Source: Bradyrhizobium semiaridum (GTDB taxonomy: Bacteria; Pseudomonadota; Alphaproteobacteria; Rhizobiales; Xanthobacteraceae). From it: a DNA stretch of 64,000 nucleotides. The stretch spans positions 1 through 64,000 of the forward strand of contig NZ_JAGKJJ010000024.1 in the NCBI RefSeq assembly GCF_020329505.1, given 5' to 3'. A model generated the notes under the pieces. It was not told the DNA's origin, searched no databases, and saw only the letters and a program-made list of their open reading frames with translations. How positions within the stretch are numbered: the first letter of the stretch is position 1; the number at the start of each line of letters is the position of its first letter. Shown here piece after piece: positions 25,221-33,312 of the stretch. The position numbers and the translations under genes are program-made.

Positions 25221-25385
25221 CTGTCAGCTCACACTTGGGTCGGACCGCACCGCCTTCCCGAGGCGCGGCCCACCTTGGAGCGCCGTGTCGCGGGCAGGGG
25301 CCCGTCGCGGCGTGCGGACTTCGTCATGGTGAATCAGAACCGCATTTTGCGCGGCAGTAACATCTGACGAAGGTCAGGATCGGTT

Positions 25386-26537
25386 ATGACGAAAGTCATA
25401 TTCGTTTGCGGCGGCGCATGGCTTACGCCAGAGTGGGCGGCTCGCCGAGCTGGATTTGGGCAACGCATGATCGACCTGAGCGCGGACTTGCTTGCGGCCG
25501 CAGAGGCCGATGTGATCGGTCTCGCCGTCATCGGCGCCGACCGCAAGATGGTGCGCAAGATCGGACGGCTGGTCGAATGGCTTCCCGCCGCGGGTGCCGA
25601 TTGCTGCGAATGCATGCTGCTGGTCGGAATGGAAGATGAGCTCGCGGCGCTGGCCGCCGGGCGGCGGGACAACATCGCGCTCGCCGGCGTGCGCGGCGCG
25701 GCGCCGGGGATCGCCCAGCCGGTCACCGCGGTGGTGCTGTGGAACGGCGCGCGGTCGCACTATTTCGTTATCGCGATGCCGGACTTCGCCGCGCGTCAGG
25801 TCGAGACGCTGCTCGGCAGCGAGCGGCGCGCTCGCCGCCTGATGGAGCAGCAGCTCGAGGCGGCGAGCGCCGAGGTGCGCTTTGCCTCGCTGGCGCGCAC
25901 GCGGCTGCGGCTGGCGCGCGATCTGCACGATACGCTGGTGCATTCGATCGTGGCGCTGCTGACCCAGATCCGCCTCATCAGGCATTTCCTGTCGGCCGAT
26001 CCCGCGCGGGTGGCGGACAGCCTTGCCACCGCGGAGAACGCCGCGGCGAGTGGCCTCGCGCGCGCCCGCGAGGCGATCGCCCGGCTGCGCATGCCCGACG
26101 ATCTGAAGCTCGAGCCCGATGTCGATGGCTTGCTCGCCGATTTCGCTGAGCGCAGCGGTGTCGCGGTATCGACCCATATCGACGAGCGGGCGCGCGACGG
26201 CTTGCGCGATTGCGCGCTGACGGTGCAACGGATCCTCAATGAGGCACTGCGTAATGTTCAGACCCATGCGCAGGCGCGGCAGGTGACGTTTCGCGCCTTC
26301 GAGGAGCCGGCCGCTTCCGGCCGCAAGCTGATCGTCGAGATCCGCGACGACGGCCGCGGCTTCGATCCGGCCATCCCGACACCAGGACATTTCGGATTGA
26401 TCGGCATGGCCGAATTTGCTGAACTCGTCGGCGGAACTTGCGTGGTGCAGAGCGCGCCGGGTCTCGGCACGCTGGTGCGGATCGCGCTGCCCGTGGCCGC
26501 GCCGCCGGCTGCGACGCGCGGCGTGCTGGCCGATTGA
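25386..26537 (+). CDS. soluble sensor histidine kinase, NarX/DegS type (HisKA_3)
   Basis: The 383-residue protein has no transmembrane helix, so it is cytoplasmic. Residues 1-150 form a sensor-like region with VIGLAVIGADRK, a Cys cluster ADCCECMLL and HYFVIAMPDF, resembling a PAS-type fold. A helix leads to the HisKA_3 dimerisation box RDLHDTLVHSIVALLTQIRL with His181 as the phosphoacceptor. The HATPase domain shows RILNEALRNVQTHAQA and RDDGRGFD (N and G1 boxes), then GLIGMAE. It pairs with the response regulator 50 bases downstream. The CC-x-C cluster may sense redox or metal, which is inference. Confidence 0.87.
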   Translation: MTKVIFVCGGAWLTPEWAARRAGFGQRMIDLSADLLAAAEADVIGLAVIGADRKMVRKIGRLVEWLPAAGADCCECMLLVGMEDELAALAAGRRDNIALAGVRGAAPGIAQPVTAVVLWNGARSHYFVIAMPDFAARQVETLLGSERRARRLMEQQLEAASAEVRFASLARTRLRLARDLHDTLVHSIVALLTQIRLIRHFLSADPARVADSLATAENAAASGLARAREAIARLRMPDDLKLEPDVDGLLADFAERSGVAVSTHIDERARDGLRDCALTVQRILNEALRNVQTHAQARQVTFRAFEEPAASGRKLIVEIRDDGRGFDPAIPTPGHFGLIGMAEFAELVGGTCVVQSAPGLGTLVRIALPVAAPPAATRGVLAD

Positions 26538-26587
26538 GCTGCGGCCTGCGATGATTGCGGCGACTTCAAGAGGATGACGAAGAGCTC

Positions 26588-27244
26588 GTGAGCAAGATCG
26601 ACAAGGTGCGGGTGCTGATCGCCGAGGATCAGGCGTTGATCCGGGAGGGCATCGCGACGCTGCTCGCCCAGCAGAACGACGATTTCGAGATGCTGCCAGG
26701 CGCAGCCGACGGCGAGCAGGCGATCGAGTTCGCGCGCCGCTACCGGCCCGACGTCATCCTGATGGACTTGCAGATGCCGCGCGTCGACGGCATCGCGGCG
26801 ACCCAGCGCATCCTGCGCGAACTGCCGCACACCCACATCGTGGTGCTGACGACGTTCGAGACCAACGACCTGATCTTCGAGGCGGTGAGCGCGGGCGCCA
26901 AGGCCTATCTGTTGAAGGACGCCAGGATCGACGAAATCGCGACGACCATCCGCGCCGTGATGAACGGCCAATCGGGGCTGTCGCCGAGCGTCGCCGCGCG
27001 CATCCTCGACGAGTTCAAGCGGCTGCGCGGCCCGCGCGTCTCGGCCAAGCTGCCGGTCCGCGACGGCCTGACGGCGCGGGAGAATGAAATTCTCACGCTG
27101 ATCGTCGAAGGCAAGAGCAACACCGAGATCGGCGAGCGGCTGCATTTGGCCGAGGGCACGGTGAAGAACTATGTCAGCACTATCCTGGAGAAATGCCAGG
27201 TCAAGAACCGTACAGAACTCGCAATAAAGGCAATAACTTACTAG
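26588..27244 (+). CDS. NarL/FixJ family response regulator
   Basis: GTG 26588 is the preferred start (218 residues); the frame extends to a TTG at 26555. The receiver domain has VLIAEDQALIREGI, the phosphorylated Asp60 in DVILMDLQMPRVDG, VVLTTFE and AKAYLLKDA. The LuxR-type helix-turn-helix lies at the C-terminus (LTARENEILTLIVEGKSNTE, LAEGTVKNYVSTILEK). It is the partner of the adjacent histidine kinase. The target genes are unknown; the small membrane protein and the coiled-coil/OmpA/GTPase operon lie just downstream. Confidence 0.9.
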   Translation: MSKIDKVRVLIAEDQALIREGIATLLAQQNDDFEMLPGAADGEQAIEFARRYRPDVILMDLQMPRVDGIAATQRILRELPHTHIVVLTTFETNDLIFEAVSAGAKAYLLKDARIDEIATTIRAVMNGQSGLSPSVAARILDEFKRLRGPRVSAKLPVRDGLTARENEILTLIVEGKSNTEIGERLHLAEGTVKNYVSTILEKCQVKNRTELAIKAITY

Positions 27245-27390
27245 GATTAATTGCCCGCGCTTGGACGCCCGCCGGTTTCATCCCCGCACTATTGCTCGCC
27301 TCGCTCTGGGCCGGGCCATTGAAATTGGCTATAGGATTGTTCTGGATTGCTTTTTGGCTTGCAGCCGGATCGCGCAGCTTGAGTAAGTAA
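27193..27390 (+). CDS. possible small membrane protein overlapping the response regulator end
   Basis: A 65-codon frame starts at ATG 27193, behind a CTGGAG, inside the last codons of the response regulator gene. Its second half is strongly hydrophobic (FIPALLLASLWAGPLKLAIG, LFWIAFWLAAG), which would give two membrane helices. It ends just before the gene at 27394. The region has lower GC than its surroundings. It may be a real small gene or a translated accident. Confidence 0.35.
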   Translation: MPGQEPYRTRNKGNNLLGLIARAWTPAGFIPALLLASLWAGPLKLAIGLFWIAFWLAAGSRSLSK

Positions 27391-27393
27391 GGA

Positions 27394-27765
27394 ATGACCA
27401 TGAAGGGAAACGAGCGCCAGACCAAGGGTCCGGACGGACTCGCAAATGCCGCGCCGGCCGGCAATGGCACGGATACAGCGGCGCATGCCATGGCGGCGAT
27501 CGACCAGGTCCGTGATCTTCTGTTCGGGGGCGCGCAGCGCTCGATCGAAGGCAACCTCGCAGGCCTCCGCGAGGAGATGCAGGCGTCGCTGAAGCAGATG
27601 CAGGCGGATTTTGCCAACGAGGTCGCCGCCCTTCAGGCGAGGGTCTCGGATCTCGAGCGCGACACCGAACAGAAGCGGCTCGACTCGCTGAAGGATATCG
27701 GTTCGGCCATCTCGCAGCTCGGCGCTGCGATCAGCGGATTGGGATCCGGCCGTACGGGAAAATAG
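27394..27765 (+). CDS. small coiled-coil protein upstream of OmpA-like gene
   Basis: The 123-residue protein has a predicted coiled coil (about 55-110) around LREEMQASLKQMQADFANEV and ALQARVSDLERDTEQK, with a polar N-terminus and a Gly/Ser C-terminus. There is no signal peptide or membrane helix. I know no family name. It lies one base before the OmpA-like gene and should be cotranscribed with it and the GTPase at 29518, so the three may form one complex. Confidence 0.75.
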   Translation: MTMKGNERQTKGPDGLANAAPAGNGTDTAAHAMAAIDQVRDLLFGGAQRSIEGNLAGLREEMQASLKQMQADFANEVAALQARVSDLERDTEQKRLDSLKDIGSAISQLGAAISGLGSGRTGK

Positions 27766-27766
27766 C

Positions 27767-29518
27767 ATGGCAGCTGCTGCCGGCCAGAACCGCGAGATCG
27801 AGCAGCTCAAGACATTGCTGTTTCAGCCGGAGGCGACGCGCCTGCAGTCGCTGGAGGCGGAGCTCGGCTCGCTGCAGCAATATGTCGGCAACGCCGATCG
27901 CCTGGAGGCGGCCACGGCCAGCATCCTGGTCGAGGCGCTGGAGCGCGCCGAAGTCAGCCGCCCGCGCGAGCTCGCCAACGCGATCGCGCCCACCGTGGTC
28001 TCCGCGATCAGGAGCGAGATCAAGAACTCGCGCGAGCTGATGGTCGAGGCGCTCTATCCGATCGTTGGCCGGTTGGTCAGCGCCGCCGTCGCGAACTCGT
28101 TCCGCGAAATGGTCGCCTCGCTCGAGCAGCGCATCAACAACCTGACCTCGGCCCAGCTCTGGGTCGGGCGCATCAAGTCGCTGGTCACGGGACGTCCGAT
28201 CAGCGAGTTCGTGCTGGCCGACAATCCGCCGCGGGTGAAGCGGCTGTTGATCATCGAGCGCGGCAATGGCCGCCTGGTCGCGGACTGGAAGCGCGATGAA
28301 ACCCCGGACGAGCGCGCCGATCTCTTGAGCGCGATGGTCGCCGCGATCCTGGAGTTTTCCGTGCAGGCGCTCGCCGGCGAGGGCAATCTGCAAACGCTCG
28401 ATTTCGGCGGCCGCGAGATCGCGCTGCGCGCTTCGCCGCGCTTCATCCTGGCGGCGGAGTGCCTCGGCCCGCTGCGGCCCTCGGACAATGCCCGGATCAA
28501 TGCGGTGTTCTTCGATGCGATCGAGCGCATCGACCGCGGCGCGGACTGCGATGTCAGGATGCTGGCCTCGCTCGCGACGTCGATCGAGACCGATGAATTG
28601 CCACGCAAGGCGACGGGCCGGCGCGGCAAGGTCATCCTGTTCGGCCTGCTGGCGGGTGCCGCCGCGCTGCTGGTCTGGTTCGCCGCAGTCTCCGTCACGC
28701 GCAGCCTCCTGGAGAAGCGGACGTACGCGGCGTTGGAGCAGCTTACGGCCAGGCAGCCGCTGCTGGCGTCGTTCCCGCTGCGGCTCGACTTCGATCATGG
28801 CAATCGAAGCGTCACGGTATCCGGCATCGAGCCGAGCCAGCTTGCGACCGCGCCGATGATCGAGACGCTTGCGGCAGCCGCGGCGCCGTACCGGGTCATC
28901 GATCGCATCGGCCTCGTGTCCGGACCGGAGCAGCAGGCGGCGGCCGAAGCCGGCATCGCCGGCGTGCAGCAGAGCCTGGCGCGCCTGCAGGCAAGCCTCG
29001 ACCAGATGCGCGATGCGATGGCAGCGCAGGCGAAATCGGGCGAGCAGCAAGTTGCCGGCCTCAGCCAGCAGGTCGACAGGCTCGGCGGCCAAATCGCAAA
29101 GCTTGGCGAGCAGGCGGCCGGGCTCGAATCCGTCGTCGACGGCCCGGCCGCGCGGCTCGGCCGCTTCATCGGCTCGACCGCGATCTTCTTCAACAACAAT
29201 TCCGACAGCTTCCTCGACAATGACCAGGCCGAGCAGCAGATCCGCGAGCTCGCGGGACTGCTGGCGAGCAACGACCTGAGAGTGCGCATCGTCGGCTATG
29301 CGGATCAGAGCGGCACGGAAGGCACCAACCGGACGCTCGGCCGCAAGCGGGCGGAGCAGGTGACGAACCGGTTGACGGCGCTCGGGATCGAGCCGTCGCG
29401 GCTGATCCTGGTATCGCGTGCGGCGACCATGCCGATCACCGACCGACTCGATGCAACGACCGGCGGCAATCGGCGGGTGTCGTTCGAAACCGTCTATCGA
29501 GGCGAAGTGGCGCGCTGA
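27767..29518 (+). CDS. OmpA-domain inner-membrane protein with large cytoplasmic region
   Basis: This 583-residue protein has no N-terminal signal peptide. Residues 1-285 are cytoplasmic and contain helical segments and a compact region near 145-240 (RVKRLLIIERGNGRLVADWK). One membrane helix at about 288-311 (VILFGLLAGAAALLVWFAAV) precedes a periplasmic coiled-coil stretch (about 390-465). A C-terminal OmpA/MotB-like peptidoglycan-binding domain at about 472-583 shows VRIVGYADQSGTEGTN and LGRKRAEQVTNRL. It should link the inner membrane to the cell wall. The GTPase gene begins on its stop codon, suggesting the cytoplasmic part is a GTPase partner. Confidence 0.85.
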   Translation: MAAAAGQNREIEQLKTLLFQPEATRLQSLEAELGSLQQYVGNADRLEAATASILVEALERAEVSRPRELANAIAPTVVSAIRSEIKNSRELMVEALYPIVGRLVSAAVANSFREMVASLEQRINNLTSAQLWVGRIKSLVTGRPISEFVLADNPPRVKRLLIIERGNGRLVADWKRDETPDERADLLSAMVAAILEFSVQALAGEGNLQTLDFGGREIALRASPRFILAAECLGPLRPSDNARINAVFFDAIERIDRGADCDVRMLASLATSIETDELPRKATGRRGKVILFGLLAGAAALLVWFAAVSVTRSLLEKRTYAALEQLTARQPLLASFPLRLDFDHGNRSVTVSGIEPSQLATAPMIETLAAAAAPYRVIDRIGLVSGPEQQAAAEAGIAGVQQSLARLQASLDQMRDAMAAQAKSGEQQVAGLSQQVDRLGGQIAKLGEQAAGLESVVDGPAARLGRFIGSTAIFFNNNSDSFLDNDQAEQQIRELAGLLASNDLRVRIVGYADQSGTEGTNRTLGRKRAEQVTNRLTALGIEPSRLILVSRAATMPITDRLDATTGGNRRVSFETVYRGEVAR

Positions 29519-30018
29519 TGCTGACCGCGAAAGTCATGCTGCTCGGCGATATGGGGGTCGGCAAGACGTCGATCCTGTACCGCCTCGTCTATGACCGGTT
29601 CGAGGGCCAGTACAAATCGACCCTCGGGGTCGAGATCCTCAGCCACGACGTCGCGGCGGCGGATGGCAGCGAGCCGATGCGGCTCGTGCTGTGGGACACC
29701 GACGGCGATTTCGGCACGCAGATCTTCGACACGGTGTACGTCACCGGTGCGGCGGCTGCGATCATCGTCTCCGATGTCACCCGTCCGCAGACGGTGGCGC
29801 GCATGGTCGAGCTGGTCCGCGGCTTCGAGGCCCGCTTCCCGGGCCGGCCGTACAAGGCGCTGCTGAACAAGATCGACCTTCCGGAGGCGGCGGGCAGCGC
29901 CGGCGCGATCGGCGAGCTCGCCAGGTCGAGCGTCAAATCGGTGAGCGCCAAGACCGGCGCCGGCATTGCCGAAAGCTTTGCCGAACTCGCCGCGGTCATT
30001 CGCCGCCGGCAGCTGTAA
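29518..30018 (+). CDS. Rab/Ras-like small GTPase
   Basis: The 166-residue protein contains only a G domain. G1 is GDMGVGKTS (residues 10-18), G2 is KSTLGVEI (Thr35, the Rab-like switch 1 Thr), G3 is WDTDG (60-63), G4 is NKID (117-120) and G5 is SAK (143-145). The spacing matches eukaryotic-like Rab/Ras proteins more closely than Era or FtsY. Most Rabs have DTAG at G3; this has DTDG. There is no C-terminal cysteine for a lipid. The start overlaps the OmpA-like stop by one base, so the protein probably works with the cell-wall-linked partner encoded there. Its GAP or GEF is unknown. Confidence 0.88.
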   Translation: MLTAKVMLLGDMGVGKTSILYRLVYDRFEGQYKSTLGVEILSHDVAAADGSEPMRLVLWDTDGDFGTQIFDTVYVTGAAAAIIVSDVTRPQTVARMVELVRGFEARFPGRPYKALLNKIDLPEAAGSAGAIGELARSSVKSVSAKTGAGIAESFAELAAVIRRRQL

Positions 30019-30336
30019 TCGTCTTTCGTCTTGGCAATGACGGATAGAGCTGCGTCGGCCGCGTCATCACGACGCGCAATTCTTGTCAGCCGCCCCGGCT
30101 ACACGGGGCTGGCGAATCGGGGCCGAGGCGGCTGACTTCATCGTACGTGGGGCGCACGATGAAAGGGTTTTAGCGCGCGGTCCGTTCAGCACCACACGCT
30201 GCGCGGCTGACTGCATCACGTCGCCACGCTTTCCGAAAGTGACGATGGTCATCTTCCGCGCGTCCGGCCGCCTGCCTATCGTCCGCCCCATCGCTGGACC
30301 CAACCACGCGATTTCAGGCGCACGGAGTGAAGGATC
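30019..30336. other. intergenic region with inverted repeat
   Basis: About 320 bases without a convincing gene; short frames on both strands (such as 30083-30340) lack ribosome sites and recognisable products. TCAGCCGCC at 30086-30094 and GGCGGCTGA at 30127-30135 form a nine-base inverted repeat around a GC-rich loop of 32 bases. The rest, including CATCACGTCGCCACGC and GTGACGATGGTCATC, looks like diverged repeat or leader sequence. It may carry the promoter of the DUF3597 gene. Confidence 0.4.
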
Positions 30337-30729
30337 ATGAGCATTTTTGGAAGCATCATGGGTGCAATCTTCGGCCACGCGGCCCAGGCCCAAACCCCTG
30401 CGGCGACGCCCGCGGCAGTGCCGGCCGGCTCATCGGCGCCCGCAGCACCGGGCGCGGCTGTGCCGCAGACCGTCGATGTTGCCGCGATCGTCGACAAGGC
30501 CGCGGCCGCGACCGGCGAGCGGCTGGCGTGGCGAACCTCGATCGTCGACCTGATGAAGGCGCTCGGCCTCGACAGCAGCCTCGCCGCGCGCAAGGAGCTT
30601 GCGAAGGAATTGCACTACACCGGCGACACCAGCGACAGCGCCACGATGAACGTCTGGCTGCACCAGCAGGTGATGACGAAGCTCGCCGCCAATGGCGGCA
30701 AGCTGCCGGATGACATCAAGAAGGCCTGA
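30337..30729 (+). CDS. DUF3597 domain-containing protein
   Basis: The 130-residue protein starts MSIFGSIMGAIFGHA at ATG 30337, with AAGGA five bases upstream. An Ala/Pro-rich segment leads to the conserved region RLAWRTSIVDLMKALGLDSS, ARKELAKELHYTGDTSDSAT and MNVWLHQQVMTKLAANGGKL. This matches the DUF3597 family, a LysM-like small fold of unknown function often found in alphaproteobacteria. The location in the cell is not clear. No operon partner is evident. Confidence 0.87.
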   Translation: MSIFGSIMGAIFGHAAQAQTPAATPAAVPAGSSAPAAPGAAVPQTVDVAAIVDKAAAATGERLAWRTSIVDLMKALGLDSSLAARKELAKELHYTGDTSDSATMNVWLHQQVMTKLAANGGKLPDDIKKA

Positions 30730-30821
30730 GCGCCGGCGCCAAAACCGTGCGAGACGTCCCACGCAAATGCGGGCCGCCTCGCATGCGTTGCAGCGATTTG
30801 TACCGCGTGAGGAGAGTCGCA

Positions 30822-31118
30822 ATGGCTTCGCATGACCTCGCCACCATCGATAAGTCGCGGCCTGCCGGCAGCAACACGCTGCAACCGGCCGCGCCCGTCA
30901 AGGCAAGCCTGGCGCTGGCGGCGCTGCTGCTCGGCGTCGTCGGCGCCGTCGCGCACGCCGATAATACGACGAGCGAGCCGCGGCCGCCGGCGCCCGTCGA
31001 TGCGCAGCGCACCGCGCAGAATCCGCCGCCGGCGCGGGTCATCCTGCCGGCACCCTGGGAGCCGGCCACGGCCACGCCGTCTGCCACCGCGCAGGCCGCA
31101 ACGACCAGCCGCAAATAG
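30822..31118 (+). CDS. small hypothetical protein with one membrane segment
   Basis: The start at ATG 30822 follows an AGGAGAG ribosome site six bases upstream, so it is preferred over the longer frame at 30747. The 98-residue protein has a hydrophobic segment LALAALLLGVVGAVAHA at about 29-46, ending like a cleaved or anchored signal. The rest is Pro/Ala/Thr-rich and probably disordered. I know no family. It lies just upstream of mscL. Confidence 0.65.
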   Translation: MASHDLATIDKSRPAGSNTLQPAAPVKASLALAALLLGVVGAVAHADNTTSEPRPPAPVDAQRTAQNPPPARVILPAPWEPATATPSATAQAATTSRK

Positions 31119-31161
31119 GCCGGTGGCCCTTCTATCATTCATCTTTCAGAGGAGATTACGC

Positions 31162-31581
31162 ATGCTGAAGGAATTCAGGGAATTCGCCATGAAGGGCAAC
31201 GTCGTCGATCTCGCCGTCGGCGTGATCATCGGCGCGGCGTTCGGTGCCATCGTCAGCTCGATGGTAGCCGATATCATCATGCCGGTGATCGGCGCGATCA
31301 CCGGCGGTCTCGACTTCTCCAACTACTTCACCGCGCTCTCCAAACAGGTGACGGCGACCAATCTGGCCGACGCCAAGAAGCAGGGCGCGGTGCTGGCGTG
31401 GGGCAACTTCCTGACCTTGACGCTGAACTTCATGATCGTCGCTTTCGTCCTGTTCATCGTGGTCCGTCTGATGAACCAGCTCAAGCGCGAGGCGCCGGCC
31501 GCGTCCGCCGAGCCGCCGAAGCCGACCAGGGAGCAGGAACTGCTCGGCGAGATCCGCGACCTTCTGAAGGCGCGCGCGTGA
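31162..31581 (+). CDS. mscL: large-conductance mechanosensitive channel MscL
   Basis: The 139-residue protein starts at ATG 31162 with AGAGGAGATT upstream. MLKEFREFAMKGNVVDLAVG and VGVIIGAAFGAIVSSMVADI form the first helix and pore of MscL, and NFMIVAFVLFIVVRLMNQL is the second. The C-terminal cytoplasmic bundle has EQELLGEIRDLLKARA. It would open under osmotic downshock in the inner membrane to release solutes. The usual length of about 135-140 residues is kept. No regulatory site was found. Confidence 0.97.
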   Translation: MLKEFREFAMKGNVVDLAVGVIIGAAFGAIVSSMVADIIMPVIGAITGGLDFSNYFTALSKQVTATNLADAKKQGAVLAWGNFLTLTLNFMIVAFVLFIVVRLMNQLKREAPAASAEPPKPTREQELLGEIRDLLKARA

Positions 31582-31629
31582 GGGGCGATGGGGGCATCGC
31601 GCTCACGGTCCAGCACTGGAGTCACAGCC

Positions 31630-31809
31630 ATGCCAGACGAGGTCAAGCTGCCCCGTAAATTGTCCCAGGAGCCTGACGCACCGGCGCCGCTCCGACCCAG
31701 TCACGAGCGGGTCATCGAGGAGCTGGACCGCTGGGCCAACAGCGCCGGCCTGCAGCCGCCGACGGCGAGCGAGGGAAGGCGGAGGGATCGCAAGCGCTCG
31801 CGTGGATGA
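31630..31809 (+). CDS. small hypothetical protein
   Basis: The 59-residue frame starts at ATG 31630 (MPDEVKLPRKLSQEP) after mscL. It is polar, with ERVIEELDRWANSAGLQP predicted helical and a basic tail. There is no domain or membrane segment that I recognise. The convergent methyltransferase ends 15 bases beyond. Coding composition is consistent but support is weak. Confidence 0.5.
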   Translation: MPDEVKLPRKLSQEPDAPAPLRPSHERVIEELDRWANSAGLQPPTASEGRRRDRKRSRG

Positions 31810-31824
31810 AGAGAGCCTGGACGA

Positions 31825-32640
31825 TCAGGGCCGCATCGCGGTCGCGATCAGCGCGGTCGACGGAATTGGAAAGAGATCGCCGACCCGTCCGCGCTCGATC
31901 TCGTCCCAGAACGCGCGCGCGACCGCCTCGCGCTGCGGTAGGTCGAGCGCACTCCAATGCGTGGCGAACGGCAGCAGCCGGTCGACGCCGTCGAGATCGG
32001 CAACATTGAGCTCGAAGTCACGCGTGACTTCGGTGATTACGGGATGCGCGAAGCCGGCGGCCGTGACCGCCGCGGCAAGCCGCTCGGGATCGGCGAGCTC
32101 GGCGAGGCCCGCCGCCGGCGGCGGACCGATGCTGTCCGGATACAGTGCCCGCACGATCTGCGAGACCAGCATATGCACGGCACCGCCGTCGGCGCTGTTC
32201 CAGACTGCGATCGCCGCCAATCCGCCCGGCCGCGTCACCCGCGCCATCTCGCGCAGGCCGGCGCGCCAGTCCGGAAACAGCATCACGCCGAACACCGACA
32301 GCACCGCGTCGAAGGCGGCATCCGGCAGCGTCAGCGCCTGGCCGTCCATCTGCCGCGCGTCGATGTTCGGCAGCCCATGCGCGCGCACCCGCTGCACCAT
32401 GCCGGCGGAGAAATCGATCGCGGTGACCGCAGCGCCGGTGCGCGCGGCGGCCAGCGCGGCGGCACCGGTGCCGGTCGCGACGTCGAGCACTTTTGATGAC
32501 GGACCGATCGCCAGCGTCGCGAGCGCGGCCTCGGCGAAATGCGTCGTGAACGGCTGCGCCTGCGCCTCATAGGTCGCGACCATGCGGTCCCAATGCGCGG
32601 GATCGTTGAACGGCGGATGGTGCGCCGGCTCATCTGGCAT
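31825..32640 (-). CDS. class I SAM-dependent methyltransferase
   Basis: This 271-residue protein has motif I VLDVATGTGAAALAAARTGA at about 50-70, the acidic strand-2 residue in VTAIDFSAGMV, a DARQMDGQALTLPDAAFDAV post-region and VFGVMLFPDWRAGLREMARV. It belongs to the UbiE/Coq5-like or Methyltransf_11/25 group. The substrate cannot be told. The start overlaps the 3' end of the Rrf2 gene by 11 bases, so it is translationally coupled and probably under Rrf2 control. Confidence 0.87.
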   Translation of the reverse strand: MPDEPAHHPPFNDPAHWDRMVATYEAQAQPFTTHFAEAALATLAIGPSSKVLDVATGTGAAALAAARTGAAVTAIDFSAGMVQRVRAHGLPNIDARQMDGQALTLPDAAFDAVLSVFGVMLFPDWRAGLREMARVTRPGGLAAIAVWNSADGGAVHMLVSQIVRALYPDSIGPPPAAGLAELADPERLAAAVTAAGFAHPVITEVTRDFELNVADLDGVDRLLPFATHWSALDLPQREAVARAFWDEIERGRVGDLFPIPSTALIATAMRP

Positions 32641-33091
32641 GGATCTGGTCCTCGATGGTCTGCCGGTGTTTTGCCAGCCGGCGCTTGAAATCGCGCGCGA
32701 GCGTATCGAGCGTCACGGCGCCGAGCCGCTTCATGAAGATCGCCTCGACCTCGCGGAAGGCATCACCGAGTGCGTCGTTGACGGCCTGCTCGACCAGACA
32801 GCCGGGATTTTCCGAGCGATGGCCCATCGCGATGATGGTCGGCGCGCCGACCGCGCGATAGATCTCCGCAAGCGTGATGCCGGACGCATCGCGCGCCAGC
32901 GTCCAGCCGCCACCATGGCCCTTCTCCGAACGGACGATGCCTTGCTCGCGCAGCCCTGCCATCACGCGCCGCACCACCACCGGGTTGGTCGCCATCGCCT
33001 TGGCAAGCTGTTCCGACGTCACGGGCTCGCCCGCTCCGATCATGTGGAGCAGGCCGTGCAGCACGCTGGACAGACGGCTATCGCGGATCAT
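32630..33091 (-). CDS. Rrf2 family transcriptional regulator
   Basis: The 153-residue protein has the Rrf2 winged helix: SRLSSVLHGLLHMIGAGEPV, TSEQLAKAMATNPVVVRRVM, GLREQGIVRSEKGHGGGWTL and ASGITLAEIYRAVGAP. It has only one Cys, so the Fe-S cluster ligands of IscR/NsrR are absent and it resembles the YwnA-type subgroup. The palindrome at 33087-33113 covers its start codon and is probably its own operator. The methyltransferase gene follows in the same transcript. Confidence 0.9.
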   Translation of the reverse strand: MIRDSRLSSVLHGLLHMIGAGEPVTSEQLAKAMATNPVVVRRVMAGLREQGIVRSEKGHGGGWTLARDASGITLAEIYRAVGAPTIIAMGHRSENPGCLVEQAVNDALGDAFREVEAIFMKRLGAVTLDTLARDFKRRLAKHRQTIEDQIHAR

Positions 33092-33113
33092 GTAACTTCA
33101 TATGTTACATGAT
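33087..33113. promoter_or_regulatory. perfect inverted repeat over the Rrf2 start codon
   Basis: ATCATGTAAC and GTTACATGAT are perfect ten-base arms separated by seven bases. They cover the start codon of the Rrf2 gene (33089-33091) and the AT-rich promoter zone above it. Such symmetry suits a dimeric regulator, most simply Rrf2 autorepression of the methyltransferase operon. Blocking both transcription and translation initiation is possible. Confidence 0.75.
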
Positions 33114-33210
33114 GGCGTGTTCGTCAAGAGTGCGGCTGACCACCGAGTTCGCCGCGTCGCCGCCGGCGAGCGCGCGCTGCTGCTTCTGGAGGCGGCGGAG
33201 GGCTGATCGT

Positions 33211-33312
33211 AGAGCATGATCCGGAAAAGTGCGAAGCGGTTTTCCGGAAGACTCATGCGCAAACAAAGAGATAAAGCGCGATGCGACTCAACTCAATCTC
33301 ATCGCGCTTGAG
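33211..33312. repeat. dispersed palindromic repeat, copy 2
   Basis: It matches the unit at 22687-22790 over its full length, starting AGCATGATCCGGAAAAGTG and ending in the hairpin of GCGCGAT and ATCGCGC. It shows more differences in the middle (GACTCATGCGCAAACAAAG). The end overlaps the last codons of the regulator gene at 33288. Confidence 0.85.

Noticed and set aside
33117..33206. short 29-codon frame after the Rrf2 operator
   Set aside because: Too short; composition is plausible but there is no other support.
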